64,000 nt of DNA from Photobacterium aquae (GCF_001029445.1 NZ_LDOT01000014.1:97963-161962), one strand, 5' to 3'. Shown: positions 46,116 through 55,609, numbered from the stretch's first letter. Notes: generated by a model not told the origin, from the letters alone. Translations and numbers: made by a program.

Positions 46116-47433
46116 AAACGTTATTCTCTTTATGCTTATTGGGTTCTGCCACAGCTACCAATGCCTCCTTGGGCCAAAAAACGCGAGGGTCAAACGCCAT
46201 CGCGGACAGCATGGTCAACAACACAACAGCAGCAAACGACAATGCTGCCGGTCCCGGATAAATAGCCATCAAATTGTGCAACTGAACCAGCGCAACCAAA
46301 ATAGCCACCACAAAAATATCGATCATCGACCAGCGGCCGATAAATTCGGTAATTCGGTATATTTTCAAGCGCTGTATTGCTTTGCGCTCATCCTCAAATG
46401 TCTCCTTCTGGGCGTAGAAGTAGAGCCAAGTCAGGGCAAATATCTTAGCTAGCGGGATAACAATGCTCGCAAAGAAAATCACCGCCGCAATCGGATAAGA
46501 CTTTAATTGCCACAGCAGTACAACACCTTCCAAAATCGTCGAACCTTCTTTACTTCCCAAACTCACGGTATACATCATGGGGTACAAATTGGCTGGCAAG
46601 AAAAAGATGGCAGCAGCAAGCAGCAACGCCCACGATCTCTGCAGCATCTGTCTAGGATGATAACTATGGAGCTTGCCATGACAACGGATACAACGCCCTG
46701 TATCGTTTTCGGGCGGATTAAGCTGGGCGCAAATATGACAACTGACATGGTTGTGGGTTAAGTGTGAATCACCAGGTTTCACGCCAGTGACTGGCACAAA
46801 TGGTAAAAACTGTAACCACAGCCAAGTTCGATCAGCCATTGATACACACTTCACCAGCAACAAGGTATAGACACAAAACGCCCAGAAAGACATTCCCAAA
46901 CCAATATCGGCAAGCGAAGCAATCTTGATCAAGCTGACCAAGACTCCTATCAAAAACACATCGACCATCAACCATGGCTCAATACGAATCATAAGGCGGC
47001 ATAATCGTTTTTCAAAAGGCCGAATAGGTATGCTGTCACTATGTCGCAAATGCTGCCCGGCACGGTAATACAAATACAAAACCATACTCAGGTAGCCAGC
47101 AGGCAAAATAATGACCGTCAATAATAACAGCAACGCCAGCGCCGTATATTCAAACACCTCTAGCATCACCGCAGCATGCATCAAGGTGATCTCTTGAGTG
47201 ATCCCCTGTACACTGAATGACATAAACGGGAAGCTAACACTGGCAACCAACATCACCAAGCAGGCTAGACCATAAGACATTGGACGCTGATAAGGCTGGG
47301 CAATGTGCTGTAACAAGGTATGCCCACAGCGAGGGCACGTTGCTTTTTTCCCCTCATCCAACGCAGGTAGGTCTACAACAAGGCCACACTCCTCGCAGCC
47401 AACCAATGCGGTACTTTTTTGCTGTTCTGCCAT
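46108..47433 (-). CDS. pqiA: Inner-membrane protein PqiA
   Basis: 441 residues: two PqiA domains, each a CxxC...CxxC zinc-ribbon-like segment (CEECGLVV...CPRCGHTL near residues 14-42 and CHICAQLN...CIRCHGKL near 220-245) followed by four hydrophobic helices. PqiA is the inner-membrane partner of PqiB. In E. coli the operon is induced by paraquat through SoxS; no SoxS site was identified here. A GTG at 47448 is in frame, but the ATG at 47433 has AAGG at 6 bases. Confidence 0.94.
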   Translation of the reverse strand: MAEQQKSTALVGCEECGLVVDLPALDEGKKATCPRCGHTLLQHIAQPYQRPMSYGLACLVMLVASVSFPFMSFSVQGITQEITLMHAAVMLEVFEYTALALLLLLTVIILPAGYLSMVLYLYYRAGQHLRHSDSIPIRPFEKRLCRLMIRIEPWLMVDVFLIGVLVSLIKIASLADIGLGMSFWAFCVYTLLLVKCVSMADRTWLWLQFLPFVPVTGVKPGDSHLTHNHVSCHICAQLNPPENDTGRCIRCHGKLHSYHPRQMLQRSWALLLAAAIFFLPANLYPMMYTVSLGSKEGSTILEGVVLLWQLKSYPIAAVIFFASIVIPLAKIFALTWLYFYAQKETFEDERKAIQRLKIYRITEFIGRWSMIDIFVVAILVALVQLHNLMAIYPGPAALSFAAVVLLTMLSAMAFDPRVFWPKEALVAVAEPNKHKENNVYD

Positions 47434-47749
47434 GAATAACCTTAACACTCTCTATCTTGTCACCACTGAGTACTTAACTGTATCCATCTACTAGTATAGA
47501 AATAAATACTTCTCAATGGGTTGAAGCTGACTCAAACCTCGAACACCGTGCAAAATACCGCATTAATTAACGCCTAACCATAAAATTTATTTATCAACAT
47601 AATAAAAACACAACAAAAACGCCTCATTTTTGAGAGGCGTTTACGTCAAAAACAACTAACTAACATTAGATTATAGGACTAAGTTAGCGTCAAAAATGAT
47701 AACCGTAGTACAAGATCGCATATAACAAACCTATTATTTAGCTCTAATA
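47434..47749 (-). other. Intergenic region upstream of pqiA
   Basis: 316 bp containing the phhB terminator (47617-47642) at its right and the pqi promoter region at its left (about 47440-47600). AT-rich, no ORF, no recognised RNA. Confidence 0.5.
47611..47642 (-). terminator. Terminator of the phhAB operon
   Basis: AAACGCCTC (47617-47625) and GAGGCGTTT (47634-47642) with an 8-nt loop. On the minus strand it is followed by TTTTTGTTG. It lies about 110 bases past the phhB stop. Confidence 0.8.
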
Positions 47750-48091
47750 TCAGTCAGATAGCAATTTCTCGGTTTTAGCTGCACAGATAAAGTCATTTCG
47801 ATGCAAGCCTCCAATCGCATGGGTCCACCAGCAAACCGTCACCTTGCCCCATTCCAACGTAATAGTGGGATGGTGAAATTCAGCCTCGGCCAATTCTGCA
47901 ACCTGATCGGCAAACGCCCATGCCTGCTTGAAATTTTTGAATCGGTAACATTTCTCCAGCTGATCGATTCCGTCCCTGCGTTCCATTTTCCAAAAAGGTA
48001 AATCAGCAAGCAACACCTCAGCTTCGCTGCTGGTTACAGCAGGTGCGCCAACCTGGCAGGCTTCACATTTAAGTTGATGTAAATCAGACAT
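47750..48091 (-). CDS. phhB: Pterin-4a-carbinolamine dehydratase
   Basis: 113 residues. It recycles the 4a-hydroxypterin formed by phenylalanine hydroxylase, allowing regeneration of tetrahydropterin. The active-site signature is present: EFHHPTITLEWGKVTVCWWTHAIGGLHRND with the catalytic His residues. The frame is open to 48142, but the ATG at 48091 behind GGGGA matches the family length. It overlaps the phhA stop by 8 bases, confirming coupling. CEACQVGAPAVT at the N-terminus is typical of PhhB. Confidence 0.94.
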   Translation of the reverse strand: MSDLHQLKCEACQVGAPAVTSSEAEVLLADLPFWKMERRDGIDQLEKCYRFKNFKQAWAFADQVAELAEAEFHHPTITLEWGKVTVCWWTHAIGGLHRNDFICAAKTEKLLSD

Positions 48092-48944
48092 AGTTCCCCG
48101 CTTGTTGTTCATCCTTATTTCTAGGTGGGTGGAGCGGAACATGCAAACCTGCCGCTCGCGCCTTGCTTACCATGCTCATCATATCTTGCTGTGCCAACTC
48201 ATAGAGTTGGGCGATATCATCAAGAATAAAATAGACCGGCTGCATAACATCAATACGGTAAGGCGTTCGCATCATATCCACTGGATCGAACGGCTTATAC
48301 CTCGGCGAGCCAGACAACAAAATACTTTCCGCTGTATCACCAGACAATAACGGCCGCCCCCCGAGCGCATACAGCGTCTCCCCCGGTGAGGACAAAATAC
48401 CACCGCCATAAATCCTCAACCCATCAGGTTGCTTAAGCAAACCAAATTCAACGCTGAACCAGTACAGGCGAGCCAAATACACCCTTTCCGACGCGCTAGC
48501 CTGATAGCCCAATTGGCCGTATTTCTGGGTAAAGGCAGCAAAAGCCGGGTTAGTCAGCATCGCGCAATGCCCGAAGACCTCATGGAAGAAATCCGGCTCC
48601 TGTAAATAATCAAACTCAGCCCGGGTACGCAAAAACGTCGCCACCGGAAACTGCTTACGGGAAAGCAGTGAGAAAAAACGGTCAAAATTAATCAGGGCCG
48701 GCACCGCTACGCACTCCCAGCCTGTCGCCTTTTTCAGCACCTGATTAATCTCATGCAACTGGGGAACCCGCTGCGTAGGCAACGTTAGCATTGCCAAACC
48801 ATCAATATAAGCCTGACACGCTCGCCCCTGAATACATGCCAACTGCCGAGTCACCAAATCACGCCAGATGCCATCCTCTTCACTCTCCCAAATGATATGC
48901 CCCTGCGGATCGGGCTTCTTAGACACATACTTTTGCTTACCCAT
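48084..48944 (-). CDS. phhA: Phenylalanine 4-monooxygenase
   Basis: 286-residue iron- and tetrahydropterin-dependent aromatic hydroxylase that converts phenylalanine to tyrosine, the entry to the degradation pathway encoded on the opposite strand. Seen: iron ligands in PDFFHEVFGHCAMLTNP (two His, about residue 120) and the Glu ligand in YWFSVEFGLL, with YGGGILSSPGE. It is the single-domain bacterial form, without the regulatory ACT domain of animal enzymes. Divergent from hmgA, with a TyrR-like box in between. Confidence 0.95.
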   Translation of the reverse strand: MGKQKYVSKKPDPQGHIIWESEEDGIWRDLVTRQLACIQGRACQAYIDGLAMLTLPTQRVPQLHEINQVLKKATGWECVAVPALINFDRFFSLLSRKQFPVATFLRTRAEFDYLQEPDFFHEVFGHCAMLTNPAFAAFTQKYGQLGYQASASERVYLARLYWFSVEFGLLKQPDGLRIYGGGILSSPGETLYALGGRPLLSGDTAESILLSGSPRYKPFDPVDMMRTPYRIDVMQPVYFILDDIAQLYELAQQDMMSMVSKARAAGLHVPLHPPRNKDEQQAGNYV

Positions 48945-49319
48945 AATATGACTTCCACTCTGTTCTGCCTCACCCTGGCCCTCTAACTACACTATTGTTT
49001 TGATCCTTCGGGCAAAGCCCTGTCATTTAATTATTAGTTATTCGCTTGGGTTGGCATGGCATTATTACGGATAAGAATCGCCAACGATGTAACATTTACT
49101 TTACATACATTCAGTGCAACCATGACCCCATATTGAGAATGCTCGCACCCAACAACTTTTCTCATGTAAAGAAATACGCACAATAAGCATTGACTATCCA
49201 ACCCCAAAAAGTTGCTGGGATCCCTGCCCTCAACCAGAGTTATCAATACACCAGTAACATCCAAGGACATGTTTGCGACAAAAGCATGGCTCACTGAAAA
49301 AAGATACGGAGGGATAACC
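48945..49319. other. Divergent phhA-hmgA control region
   Basis: 375 bp. It holds a TyrR-like box at 49088-49105 and a weaker half site at 49165-49182; GGAGG before 49320 is the hmgA ribosome binding site. The frame continues upstream of the hmgA ATG to 49212, but that extension is not expected in the family. Confidence 0.6.
49088..49105. promoter_or_regulatory. TyrR box
   Basis: TGTAACATTTACTTTACA matches TGTAAA-N6-TTTACA at 11 of 12 defined positions with the correct spacing. A weaker TGTAAA-N6-CGCACA lies at 49165-49182, 77 bases away. TyrR/PhhR-type regulators control phenylalanine hydroxylase and tyrosine catabolism in other gammaproteobacteria. Confidence 0.7.
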
Positions 49320-50441
49320 ATGCGCCAATGGTTTCAATTTCCGATTCAAGAAGGGATTACGTCTCGGCAAGCTCACTGCGATCTTCCAGAAGGAACCTAT
49401 GAGAGAGAGTGCGGTAAAGAGGGATTTTTTGGCCCGGCCAGCCACATGTACCACAGCCACCCGCCAACAGGCTGGATATCATGGGAAGGCCCACTTCGGC
49501 CAAGAGCCATTGATACAAACAAAATTACTGACACCGGTCATTCCCCGTGGGATGGTCCGCTAATTCTGTACAACAACAATATAAAATTGCGGATCTGGCA
49601 CTGCACACAACCCATGAGCCACCTTGCCCGCAATGGTGACGGCGACGAAATACTTTTTGTGCACCAAGGAAACGGCGATCTATTTTGTGACTACGGCCAT
49701 TTGCACTTTACTGACGGCGATTATCTGGTGATTCCCCGAGCCACAAGCTGGCGAATCACTCCCACAAGCCCCATTACTTTGCTGTGTATCGAAGCCACCA
49801 ACAGTAGTTACCAGATGGCCGAACGCGGCATCGTAGGCCAGCACGCGATATACGATACAGGGGTACTTGAGTATGCGCGAATCAATGACGCTTTCCTCGA
49901 GCAACAAAACGATAGCCAGCACTGGCAAGTCAAGCTAAAGGCTCGCCACCATATCAACACCATCACTTACCCTTTCAATCCCCTTGACGCACAGGGCTGG
50001 AAGGGGCATCTAACCGCCTTCAAACTCAACTGGCGAGATATCCGCCCCCTGATGAGCCACCGTTGCCATCTTCCACCTTCGGCCCATACGACTTTTGTTG
50101 CCGATGGATTTATTATTTGCACCTTTGTCCCCCGGCCCATCGAATCGGATCCCGGCGCACTCAAAGTCCCTTTCTTTCACAACAATGATGACTATGACGA
50201 AGTTCTGTTCTACCACCGAGGCAATTTTTTCAGTCGCGATAACATCGAAGCCGGCATGATCACCCATCACCCGTGCGGCTTTTCTCACGGCCCACACCCC
50301 AAAGCACTGGCAACCAGCCAAAACAACCCGAAAACAGAAACCGATGAGGTAGCCGTCATGATAGATACCCGCTGGCCATTGGAAGTCGCCTCACTGCCCG
50401 ACGGGGCAGAAAATACCGACTATGTCTATTCTTGGAAATAA
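49320..50441 (+). CDS. hmgA: Homogentisate 1,2-dioxygenase
   Basis: 373 residues of the cupin-fold, Fe(II)-dependent ring-opening dioxygenase family, converting homogentisate to maleylacetoacetate. Seen: HLARNGDGDEILFVHQGNGDLFCDYGHL (first cupin), GDYLVIPRATSWRI, and the C-terminal iron region FFHNNDDYDEVLFYHRGNFFSRDNIEAGMITHHPCGFSHGPHPKAL, rich in His. It is shorter than the ~438-residue Pseudomonas/animal form but matches the Vibrio/Shewanella type. Pathway context (phhAB, fah, maiA) supports the call. Loss of this activity typically gives brown pyomelanin. Confidence 0.93.
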   Translation: MRQWFQFPIQEGITSRQAHCDLPEGTYERECGKEGFFGPASHMYHSHPPTGWISWEGPLRPRAIDTNKITDTGHSPWDGPLILYNNNIKLRIWHCTQPMSHLARNGDGDEILFVHQGNGDLFCDYGHLHFTDGDYLVIPRATSWRITPTSPITLLCIEATNSSYQMAERGIVGQHAIYDTGVLEYARINDAFLEQQNDSQHWQVKLKARHHINTITYPFNPLDAQGWKGHLTAFKLNWRDIRPLMSHRCHLPPSAHTTFVADGFIICTFVPRPIESDPGALKVPFFHNNDDYDEVLFYHRGNFFSRDNIEAGMITHHPCGFSHGPHPKALATSQNNPKTETDEVAVMIDTRWPLEVASLPDGAENTDYVYSWK

Positions 50442-50534
50442 CAGTGTACTTGGCAGCAACGCAAACTGAATAAATCAACTGCTCACTACATTAGGTTCTT
50501 GCCTTGAATTTACAATGTAAACAAGGAGTCGAAT

Positions 50535-51563
50535 GTGAAACTCGCATCTCTTAACCATGGGCGAGATGGCCAATTGATTGTCGTCTCCCATGATCTAACT
50601 CAGGCAGCACACGCCCATGATATCGCGCCGACATTACAGTTCGCGCTAGATAACTGGGTACAGGTAGAAGCAGATCTAGCCCATCTCTACCGCAACCTCA
50701 ATGACGGCATTGCCGAACACACATTCGCATTCAACCCCGCCCACTGTGCCAGCCCTCTTCCTCGGGCATACCAATGGGCAGATGGTAGTGCCTACGTCAA
50801 CCATGTCGAACTCGTCCGCAAAGCTCGCGGCGCTGATATGCCAGAAAGCTTCTGGACCGATCCTCTCATTTACCAGGGCATGTCAGATGCATTTTTGTGC
50901 CCGACGGATCCCATCTCCATTCCTGACGCCAGCTGGGGGATCGACTTTGAAGGTGAGATTGCGATAATCACAGACGATATTGCAATGGGTACCCGCACCG
51001 AAGAAGTCCACGGTCACATCAAACTCATTATGCTGGTCAACGACGTTTCACTGCGTAACCTGATCCCGGCTGAATTAGGCAAAGGCTTTGGCTTTTTCCA
51101 GTCAAAACCCGCTTCGTCCTTCTCGCCCGTTGCCGTCACACCCGACGAATTGGGCGAAAACTGGCACGACTTCAAGCTACACCGGCCCTTGACTGTCCAC
51201 CATAACGATCAACTGTTCGGTGAACCCGATGCAGGGATCGATATGACCTTCAACTTTGCCGAGCTTATTCAGCATATTGCAAAGTCGCGTCCAATCAGTG
51301 CGGGAAGCATCATTGGTTCGGGTACGGTATCCAACAAAGACCGAAGCAAAGGATCATGCTGTATTGCTGAGCGGAGGATGATTGAAACCCTAGAGCAAGG
51401 CCAACCGCAAACACCGTTTATGCAATTTGGCGATACGGTTCGTATCGAAATGTTCGATCAGGACGGCCACTCTATTTTCGGCGCGATCGAACAGCAAGTG
51501 GTGAAATACCAGCACGAATACGCGCAGAATGATCTTAACCGCCATCAGCCCGGCCATCATTGA
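50535..51563 (+). CDS. fahA: Fumarylacetoacetate hydrolase
   Basis: 342 residues of the FAH family; hydrolyses fumarylacetoacetate to fumarate and acetoacetate. Seen: metal-binding DFEGEIAIITDD, the MLVNDVSLRNLIPAELGKGFGFFQSKPASSFSP segment of the catalytic domain, and GSIIGSGTVSNKD. It is the long two-domain-like proteobacterial form with an N-terminal portion before the catalytic fold (about residue 100). Start is GTG with AAGGAG 7 bases upstream. It is followed by maiA, whose frame overlaps the 3' end. Confidence 0.92.
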   Translation: MKLASLNHGRDGQLIVVSHDLTQAAHAHDIAPTLQFALDNWVQVEADLAHLYRNLNDGIAEHTFAFNPAHCASPLPRAYQWADGSAYVNHVELVRKARGADMPESFWTDPLIYQGMSDAFLCPTDPISIPDASWGIDFEGEIAIITDDIAMGTRTEEVHGHIKLIMLVNDVSLRNLIPAELGKGFGFFQSKPASSFSPVAVTPDELGENWHDFKLHRPLTVHHNDQLFGEPDAGIDMTFNFAELIQHIAKSRPISAGSIIGSGTVSNKDRSKGSCCIAERRMIETLEQGQPQTPFMQFGDTVRIEMFDQDGHSIFGAIEQQVVKYQHEYAQNDLNRHQPGHH

Positions 51564-51621
51564 ATCCACACGAAGATGGAAACACTATCGCGCTTTCACT
51601 ATGAGGGGAGAAATTGATCAC

Positions 51622-52317
51622 ATGCTGACTCTGTTTGACTATTACCGCTCATCCGCATCCTACCGGGTACGCATCGCCCTTAACCTCAAAGGGATCGATT
51701 ACAAGCGGCACGCAATCTCGCTACTGGATAATGCACAGCAACAAACAGACTACATACAGCGCAACCCCAGTGGCTTGGTGCCCGCCCTACTATTAGCCTC
51801 TGACAATACATCCTCCTCATCCTGCAATCCGGATGCATTGTTAGGGCAATCTCTGGCTATTATCGAGTACCTCGATGAAATCTATCCACAGCCGAATCTT
51901 CTTCCTCTCACTCCATTGGAAAAAGCGCAGTGTCGAGAAATAGCCCTGACTATTGCGTGCGACATCCACCCCCTTAATAACTTACGGGTACTCCAGTACC
52001 TAAGCCAACAAGAAAAGAAATCAACGAATACCGCTGACTCACTGGAGCGCGAAAACTTTAAACGAGAGTGGTATCACCATTGGCTTAAAACGGGGTTCGA
52101 CACCGTTGAGCAACTCGTCTTACGGTATCCGGGACCGTTTTGCGTCGGTGAAACCCCGACTATCGCTGATATTTGCCTCATCCCCCAAATCTACAATGCG
52201 AAGCGATTCAATTTTGACATCACACCGTATGAACGGATAACCCGTATTAACACCCAGTGCTCAACCCTCTCCGCCTTTTGCAAGGCTCATCCCGACCACC
52301 AGCAACGGTCGTACTGA
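51622..52317 (+). CDS. maiA: Maleylacetoacetate isomerase (zeta-class GST)
   Basis: 231 residues. The N-terminal thioredoxin-like domain begins MLTLFDYYRSSASYRVRIALNLKG, with the SSxSxRVR glutathione/active-site motif of zeta-class GSTs. NPSGLVPALLL and GQSLAIIEYLDE follow, then the helical domain with DIHPLNNLRVLQYL and GETPTIADICLIPQIYNA. It isomerises maleylacetoacetate to fumarylacetoacetate. A Ser/Asn-rich insert (DNTSSSSCNPDALL) sits between VPALLL and GQSLAI, longer than usual. The open frame extends to 51529, but homologous proteins start at the ATG at 51622. Confidence 0.92.
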   Translation: MLTLFDYYRSSASYRVRIALNLKGIDYKRHAISLLDNAQQQTDYIQRNPSGLVPALLLASDNTSSSSCNPDALLGQSLAIIEYLDEIYPQPNLLPLTPLEKAQCREIALTIACDIHPLNNLRVLQYLSQQEKKSTNTADSLERENFKREWYHHWLKTGFDTVEQLVLRYPGPFCVGETPTIADICLIPQIYNAKRFNFDITPYERITRINTQCSTLSAFCKAHPDHQQRSY

Positions 52318-52354
52318 TGCACACTCGCCTTTACCACAGAAGGATCTCACCGCT

Positions 52355-54409
52355 ATGCCCACACACACGAACCCACCTAAGCAGGCAGCCATTTCATCTC
52401 CACCAACCATCATGTGGATGCCCGACAGAGCTCGGGTAGAAAACAGCCTGCTTTATCAATTCATGGCCACTATCAGCAAAAAACAAAACACCGTGTTCCA
52501 TGACTACAATCAACTACATCAGTGGAGTATTGAAAACAGCGAAACCTTCTGGGCAATGCTGTGGGACTTTTGCAAAATACAGGGCGATTACTCTCCCCCA
52601 GCCTCATTCTGTCCCCCCCAAAGCCTGACACCGGCCAAAGATACCCAGTGGTTTCCGCATTGCCGCCTCAACTATGCAGAGAATTTACTCGCCCATTGGC
52701 GCGAACAAGCGGCTGCTGATGCGATCATCTTTCATAGCGAAGGCGCGCACGATCACCGCCGGCACCTCAGCTGGCAGCAGTTATACCGCCAGACCTCGCA
52801 GCTAGTACAATATTTGAAAAATAAAGGGATCAGACAAGGCGACGTCGTTGCTGGCTACCTGCCCAATATTCCCGAAACGGTTATCGCAATGCTTGCCACA
52901 TCGGCAATCGGGGCAATTTGGACCTCAACATCACCGGATTTCGGTAGTGACAGCGTCATCGAGCGCTTCGGTCAAACCCGGCCAAAACTCCTCTTCTATG
53001 CAGATGGCTATATCTATAACAACAAACGGCATCATTACGACGATAAGGTTTCGGCAATTTGCAAACAGCTTCCCAGCTTACAAGATACCGTCCGTATCAC
53101 CTATATCGGTTCAGGAAACAACGACACACCACCCGATAAGCCAAGACAATCACCTTACCAGCACACAACATGGCAGCAAATACTGGCAGATCACCCACCA
53201 AGCACCATCGTGTTCGAACCTGTCCCGTTTAACCATCCCCTGTCTATCCTCTACTCGTCAGGAACAACCGGCAAACCCAAATGCATCGTTCACAGCGTTG
53301 GCGGAACCTTGCTCAACCACCTCAAAGAACATAAGTTACACTGTGACGTAAAAGCAGGTGACACTGTTTTCTACTTTACGACCTGTGGCTGGATGATGTG
53401 GAACTGGCTGGTATCAGCTCTGGCCTCAGGGGCCACCATCGTACTTTATGATGGTTCACCGTTTTCCCCTTCAGCCAATATACTGTGGGATATTGCCGAG
53501 AACGAAAACATCACGCTGTTTGGTACTTCCGCCAAATATCTCGAAACACTGGAAAAGCGGTCATTCAGGCCAATCGATACATACTCGCTCCCGCACCTGC
53601 GTACGCTCTGCTCGACGGGTTCGGTGCTCTCTCCCGAGCAATTCGACTACGTCTACCAATCAATCCGCCATGATATCCAACTCGCCTCGATTTCTGGCGG
53701 AACTGATATCTGCGGTTGCTTTGCTATAGGCAATCCAATTAGCCCTGTATACCGTGGAGAGTGCCAAGGGCGAGCTCTAGCAATGGATGTGCAAGTTTAT
53801 GACAGTGACGGCATTCAGCTACAGGAGCAACAAGGTGAATTGGTGTGCACAAACAGCTTTCCCAACCAGCCCGTGGGTTTTCTGGGGGACAATGACGGCA
53901 GCCGATATCACAAGGCATATTGGTCTGAATATCCAGGAGTCTGGCACCATGGTGACTATGTCGCCCTCAGCCCTACTGGCGGCATGACATTTTCCGGGCG
54001 TTCGGATACGGTTCTTAACCCCGGCGGGATCAGGCTGGGCACGGCTGAGATTTACCGACAGGTTAATCCACTCGAGGCCATTCAGGACAGCCTAGTGATC
54101 GGCCAGAAAACAGACAACGACATCCGGGTGGTGTTGTTCGTGCAACTGGCCGATGGTTATACCCTTACCGACCAGCTAAAGCTCCAGATCCAAGAACGCA
54201 TTCGTACGGGTTGCTCACCCAGACATACCCCTGAGATCATATTGGAAGTCCCTGATATACCCCGTACTAAATCAGGCAAATTGGTGGAATTAGCCGTAAA
54301 GAATATAGTTCATAATCAACCCGTTAATAATCTCGGAGCCATCGCCAACCCGCACGCGCTGGAGGCGTTCAAAAATCGACCTGAGCTACTTACCACGCGC
54401 ACAGAGTAA
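52355..54409 (+). CDS. Acetoacetyl-CoA synthetase
   Basis: 684-residue ANL-superfamily acyl-CoA synthetase of the acetoacetate-CoA ligase type. Seen: family N-terminus MWMPDRARVENSLLYQF; P-loop-like SILYSSGTTGKPKCIVHSVGG; STSPDFGSDSVIERFGQTRPKLL; TTCGWMMWNWL; the adenylate region SISGGTDICGCF; and GRSDTVLNPGGIRLGTAEIYRQV. The acetylated-Lys region PRTKSGKLVELAVK is near the C-terminus. It would activate acetoacetate released by fahA and by HMG-CoA lyase to acetoacetyl-CoA. It lies 37 bp after maiA in the same operon, with AAGGA upstream. About 25 extra residues precede the conserved start. Confidence 0.93.
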   Translation: MPTHTNPPKQAAISSPPTIMWMPDRARVENSLLYQFMATISKKQNTVFHDYNQLHQWSIENSETFWAMLWDFCKIQGDYSPPASFCPPQSLTPAKDTQWFPHCRLNYAENLLAHWREQAAADAIIFHSEGAHDHRRHLSWQQLYRQTSQLVQYLKNKGIRQGDVVAGYLPNIPETVIAMLATSAIGAIWTSTSPDFGSDSVIERFGQTRPKLLFYADGYIYNNKRHHYDDKVSAICKQLPSLQDTVRITYIGSGNNDTPPDKPRQSPYQHTTWQQILADHPPSTIVFEPVPFNHPLSILYSSGTTGKPKCIVHSVGGTLLNHLKEHKLHCDVKAGDTVFYFTTCGWMMWNWLVSALASGATIVLYDGSPFSPSANILWDIAENENITLFGTSAKYLETLEKRSFRPIDTYSLPHLRTLCSTGSVLSPEQFDYVYQSIRHDIQLASISGGTDICGCFAIGNPISPVYRGECQGRALAMDVQVYDSDGIQLQEQQGELVCTNSFPNQPVGFLGDNDGSRYHKAYWSEYPGVWHHGDYVALSPTGGMTFSGRSDTVLNPGGIRLGTAEIYRQVNPLEAIQDSLVIGQKTDNDIRVVLFVQLADGYTLTDQLKLQIQERIRTGCSPRHTPEIILEVPDIPRTKSGKLVELAVKNIVHNQPVNNLGAIANPHALEAFKNRPELLTTRTE

Positions 54410-54469
54410 AAGCAGAAGCCGTCCTAAAATGGTATGATAACGACAAAGATCAGCTAAATAACCGAATTT

Positions 54470-55465
54470 ATGAAACGTATACCAACCAATATCATCACCG
54501 GCTTTCTTGGTGCCGGTAAAACGACCTCCATCCTCTCGTTGCTGGCCCGCAAGCCGGAAAACGAAAAATGGGCCATTTTGATCAATGAATTTGGCAATGT
54601 CGGGGTTGATGGCGCCATGCTTGACCAACAAGGAGCCATCGTTAAAGAAGTACCGGGCGGATGCATGTGCTGCGTTGCAGGCTTGCCGATGTCAGTGGGA
54701 ATCAATGCACTTTTGGCACAAAAACCCGATCGCCTGCTGCTTGAGCCGACAGGCCTTGGCCACCCCAAAGAAATCATTGCCAAGATGACCTCCGAGGCGT
54801 ACAGCCAATATGTTGATCTCAAAGCGACCATTACCTTGGTGGATCCTCGTCATTTCTCCGATACGCTTTATACCGAAAACCAAAACTTCCAAGATCAAAT
54901 TGAACTTGCCGATGTGGTTGTCGCCAACAAAGTCGATCAATGTGTTGATTACGATATCTTTGCCTTTGAAACCTATGTTGAACAGCTAGAACCCAAAAAA
55001 GCCCTTATCGGACAGGTAGAGCAAGGTAAATTGGAACTTGACTGGCTCGATATCGAACGTAGCGGCCGCCATGCCAAACATAGTCACCACCACCATCATC
55101 ACGGCGAAGAACAAGCAACCCCGCTACCGGGTTTCGAGTTAGCCCCCGGCCAACAATTCGTCCGCAAAGAAAACAGCGGTCAGGGATACCATAGCTGCGG
55201 GTGGTTTTTTGACGCCGAGCTCAACTTTGATTTTTCCAAACTGTTTACTCTTTTCTCTAACCTCTCGGCCGAACGCGTCAAAGCGGTGGTAAATACCGAA
55301 CGCGGCTGTTTCGCCTTCAACGTGGTCAATCGTGTCGTCACAGTTAACGAGCTGACGCTCGAAGGCTTTGAGTCTCGAATTGAAGTTATTGACAAAGATC
55401 GCCTGCCATACGACGAGCTTGAATCCATCCTTAGCACTATCGCAGGTGTACAAACCGATAAATAG
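54470..55465 (+). CDS. G3E-family (COG0523/CobW-like) metal-chaperone GTPase with His-rich loop
   Basis: 331 residues. Walker A GFLGAGKTT (11-19), Walker B/switch INEFGNVGVDG, the metal-binding CxCC motif GGCMCC (Cys65, Cys67, Cys68), base-recognition ANKVD and VDPRHF. A histidine-rich linker (His201, 204, 206-211) leads to the C-terminal CobW domain (about 225-325). Proteins of this subgroup (YjiA, ZagA, ZNG1) bind zinc and are thought to deliver it to client enzymes using GTP. It lies between the aromatic catabolism operon and a TldD/TldE protease pair. No clear Zur box upstream. Confidence 0.92.
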   Translation: MKRIPTNIITGFLGAGKTTSILSLLARKPENEKWAILINEFGNVGVDGAMLDQQGAIVKEVPGGCMCCVAGLPMSVGINALLAQKPDRLLLEPTGLGHPKEIIAKMTSEAYSQYVDLKATITLVDPRHFSDTLYTENQNFQDQIELADVVVANKVDQCVDYDIFAFETYVEQLEPKKALIGQVEQGKLELDWLDIERSGRHAKHSHHHHHHGEEQATPLPGFELAPGQQFVRKENSGQGYHSCGWFFDAELNFDFSKLFTLFSNLSAERVKAVVNTERGCFAFNVVNRVVTVNELTLEGFESRIEVIDKDRLPYDELESILSTIAGVQTDK

Positions 55466-55566
55466 TTGTAACATAAATGTGAGAATCGCATTCTGCTTTG
55501 TCCCTTTGGGCAATCCGAGTGCCTGTAAGACATTGGCACTTGTTACACGATTACAGTGTCCCATTG

Positions 55567-55592
55567 AGCCGGATAACATCCTCCGGCTTTTG
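55567..55592 (+). terminator. Terminator-like hairpin between the GTPase and tldD-like genes
   Basis: AGCCGGA (55567-55573), 8-nt loop, TCCGGCT (55582-55588), then TTTTG. It ends about 8 bases before the tldD-like ribosome binding site, so it could end the GTPase transcript or act as a leader attenuator for the downstream pair. Confidence 0.65.
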
Positions 55593-55609
55593 TTACGCAA
55601 GGAGCAACT

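Noticed and set aside
46507..46761. Plus-strand frame inside pqiA
   Set aside because: Antisense to a conserved membrane protein; no ribosome binding site or recognisable domain.
54410..54469. Zur box before the G3E GTPase
   Set aside because: GGTATGATAAC has the right half-site flavour but the spacing and symmetry do not fit the Zur consensus.
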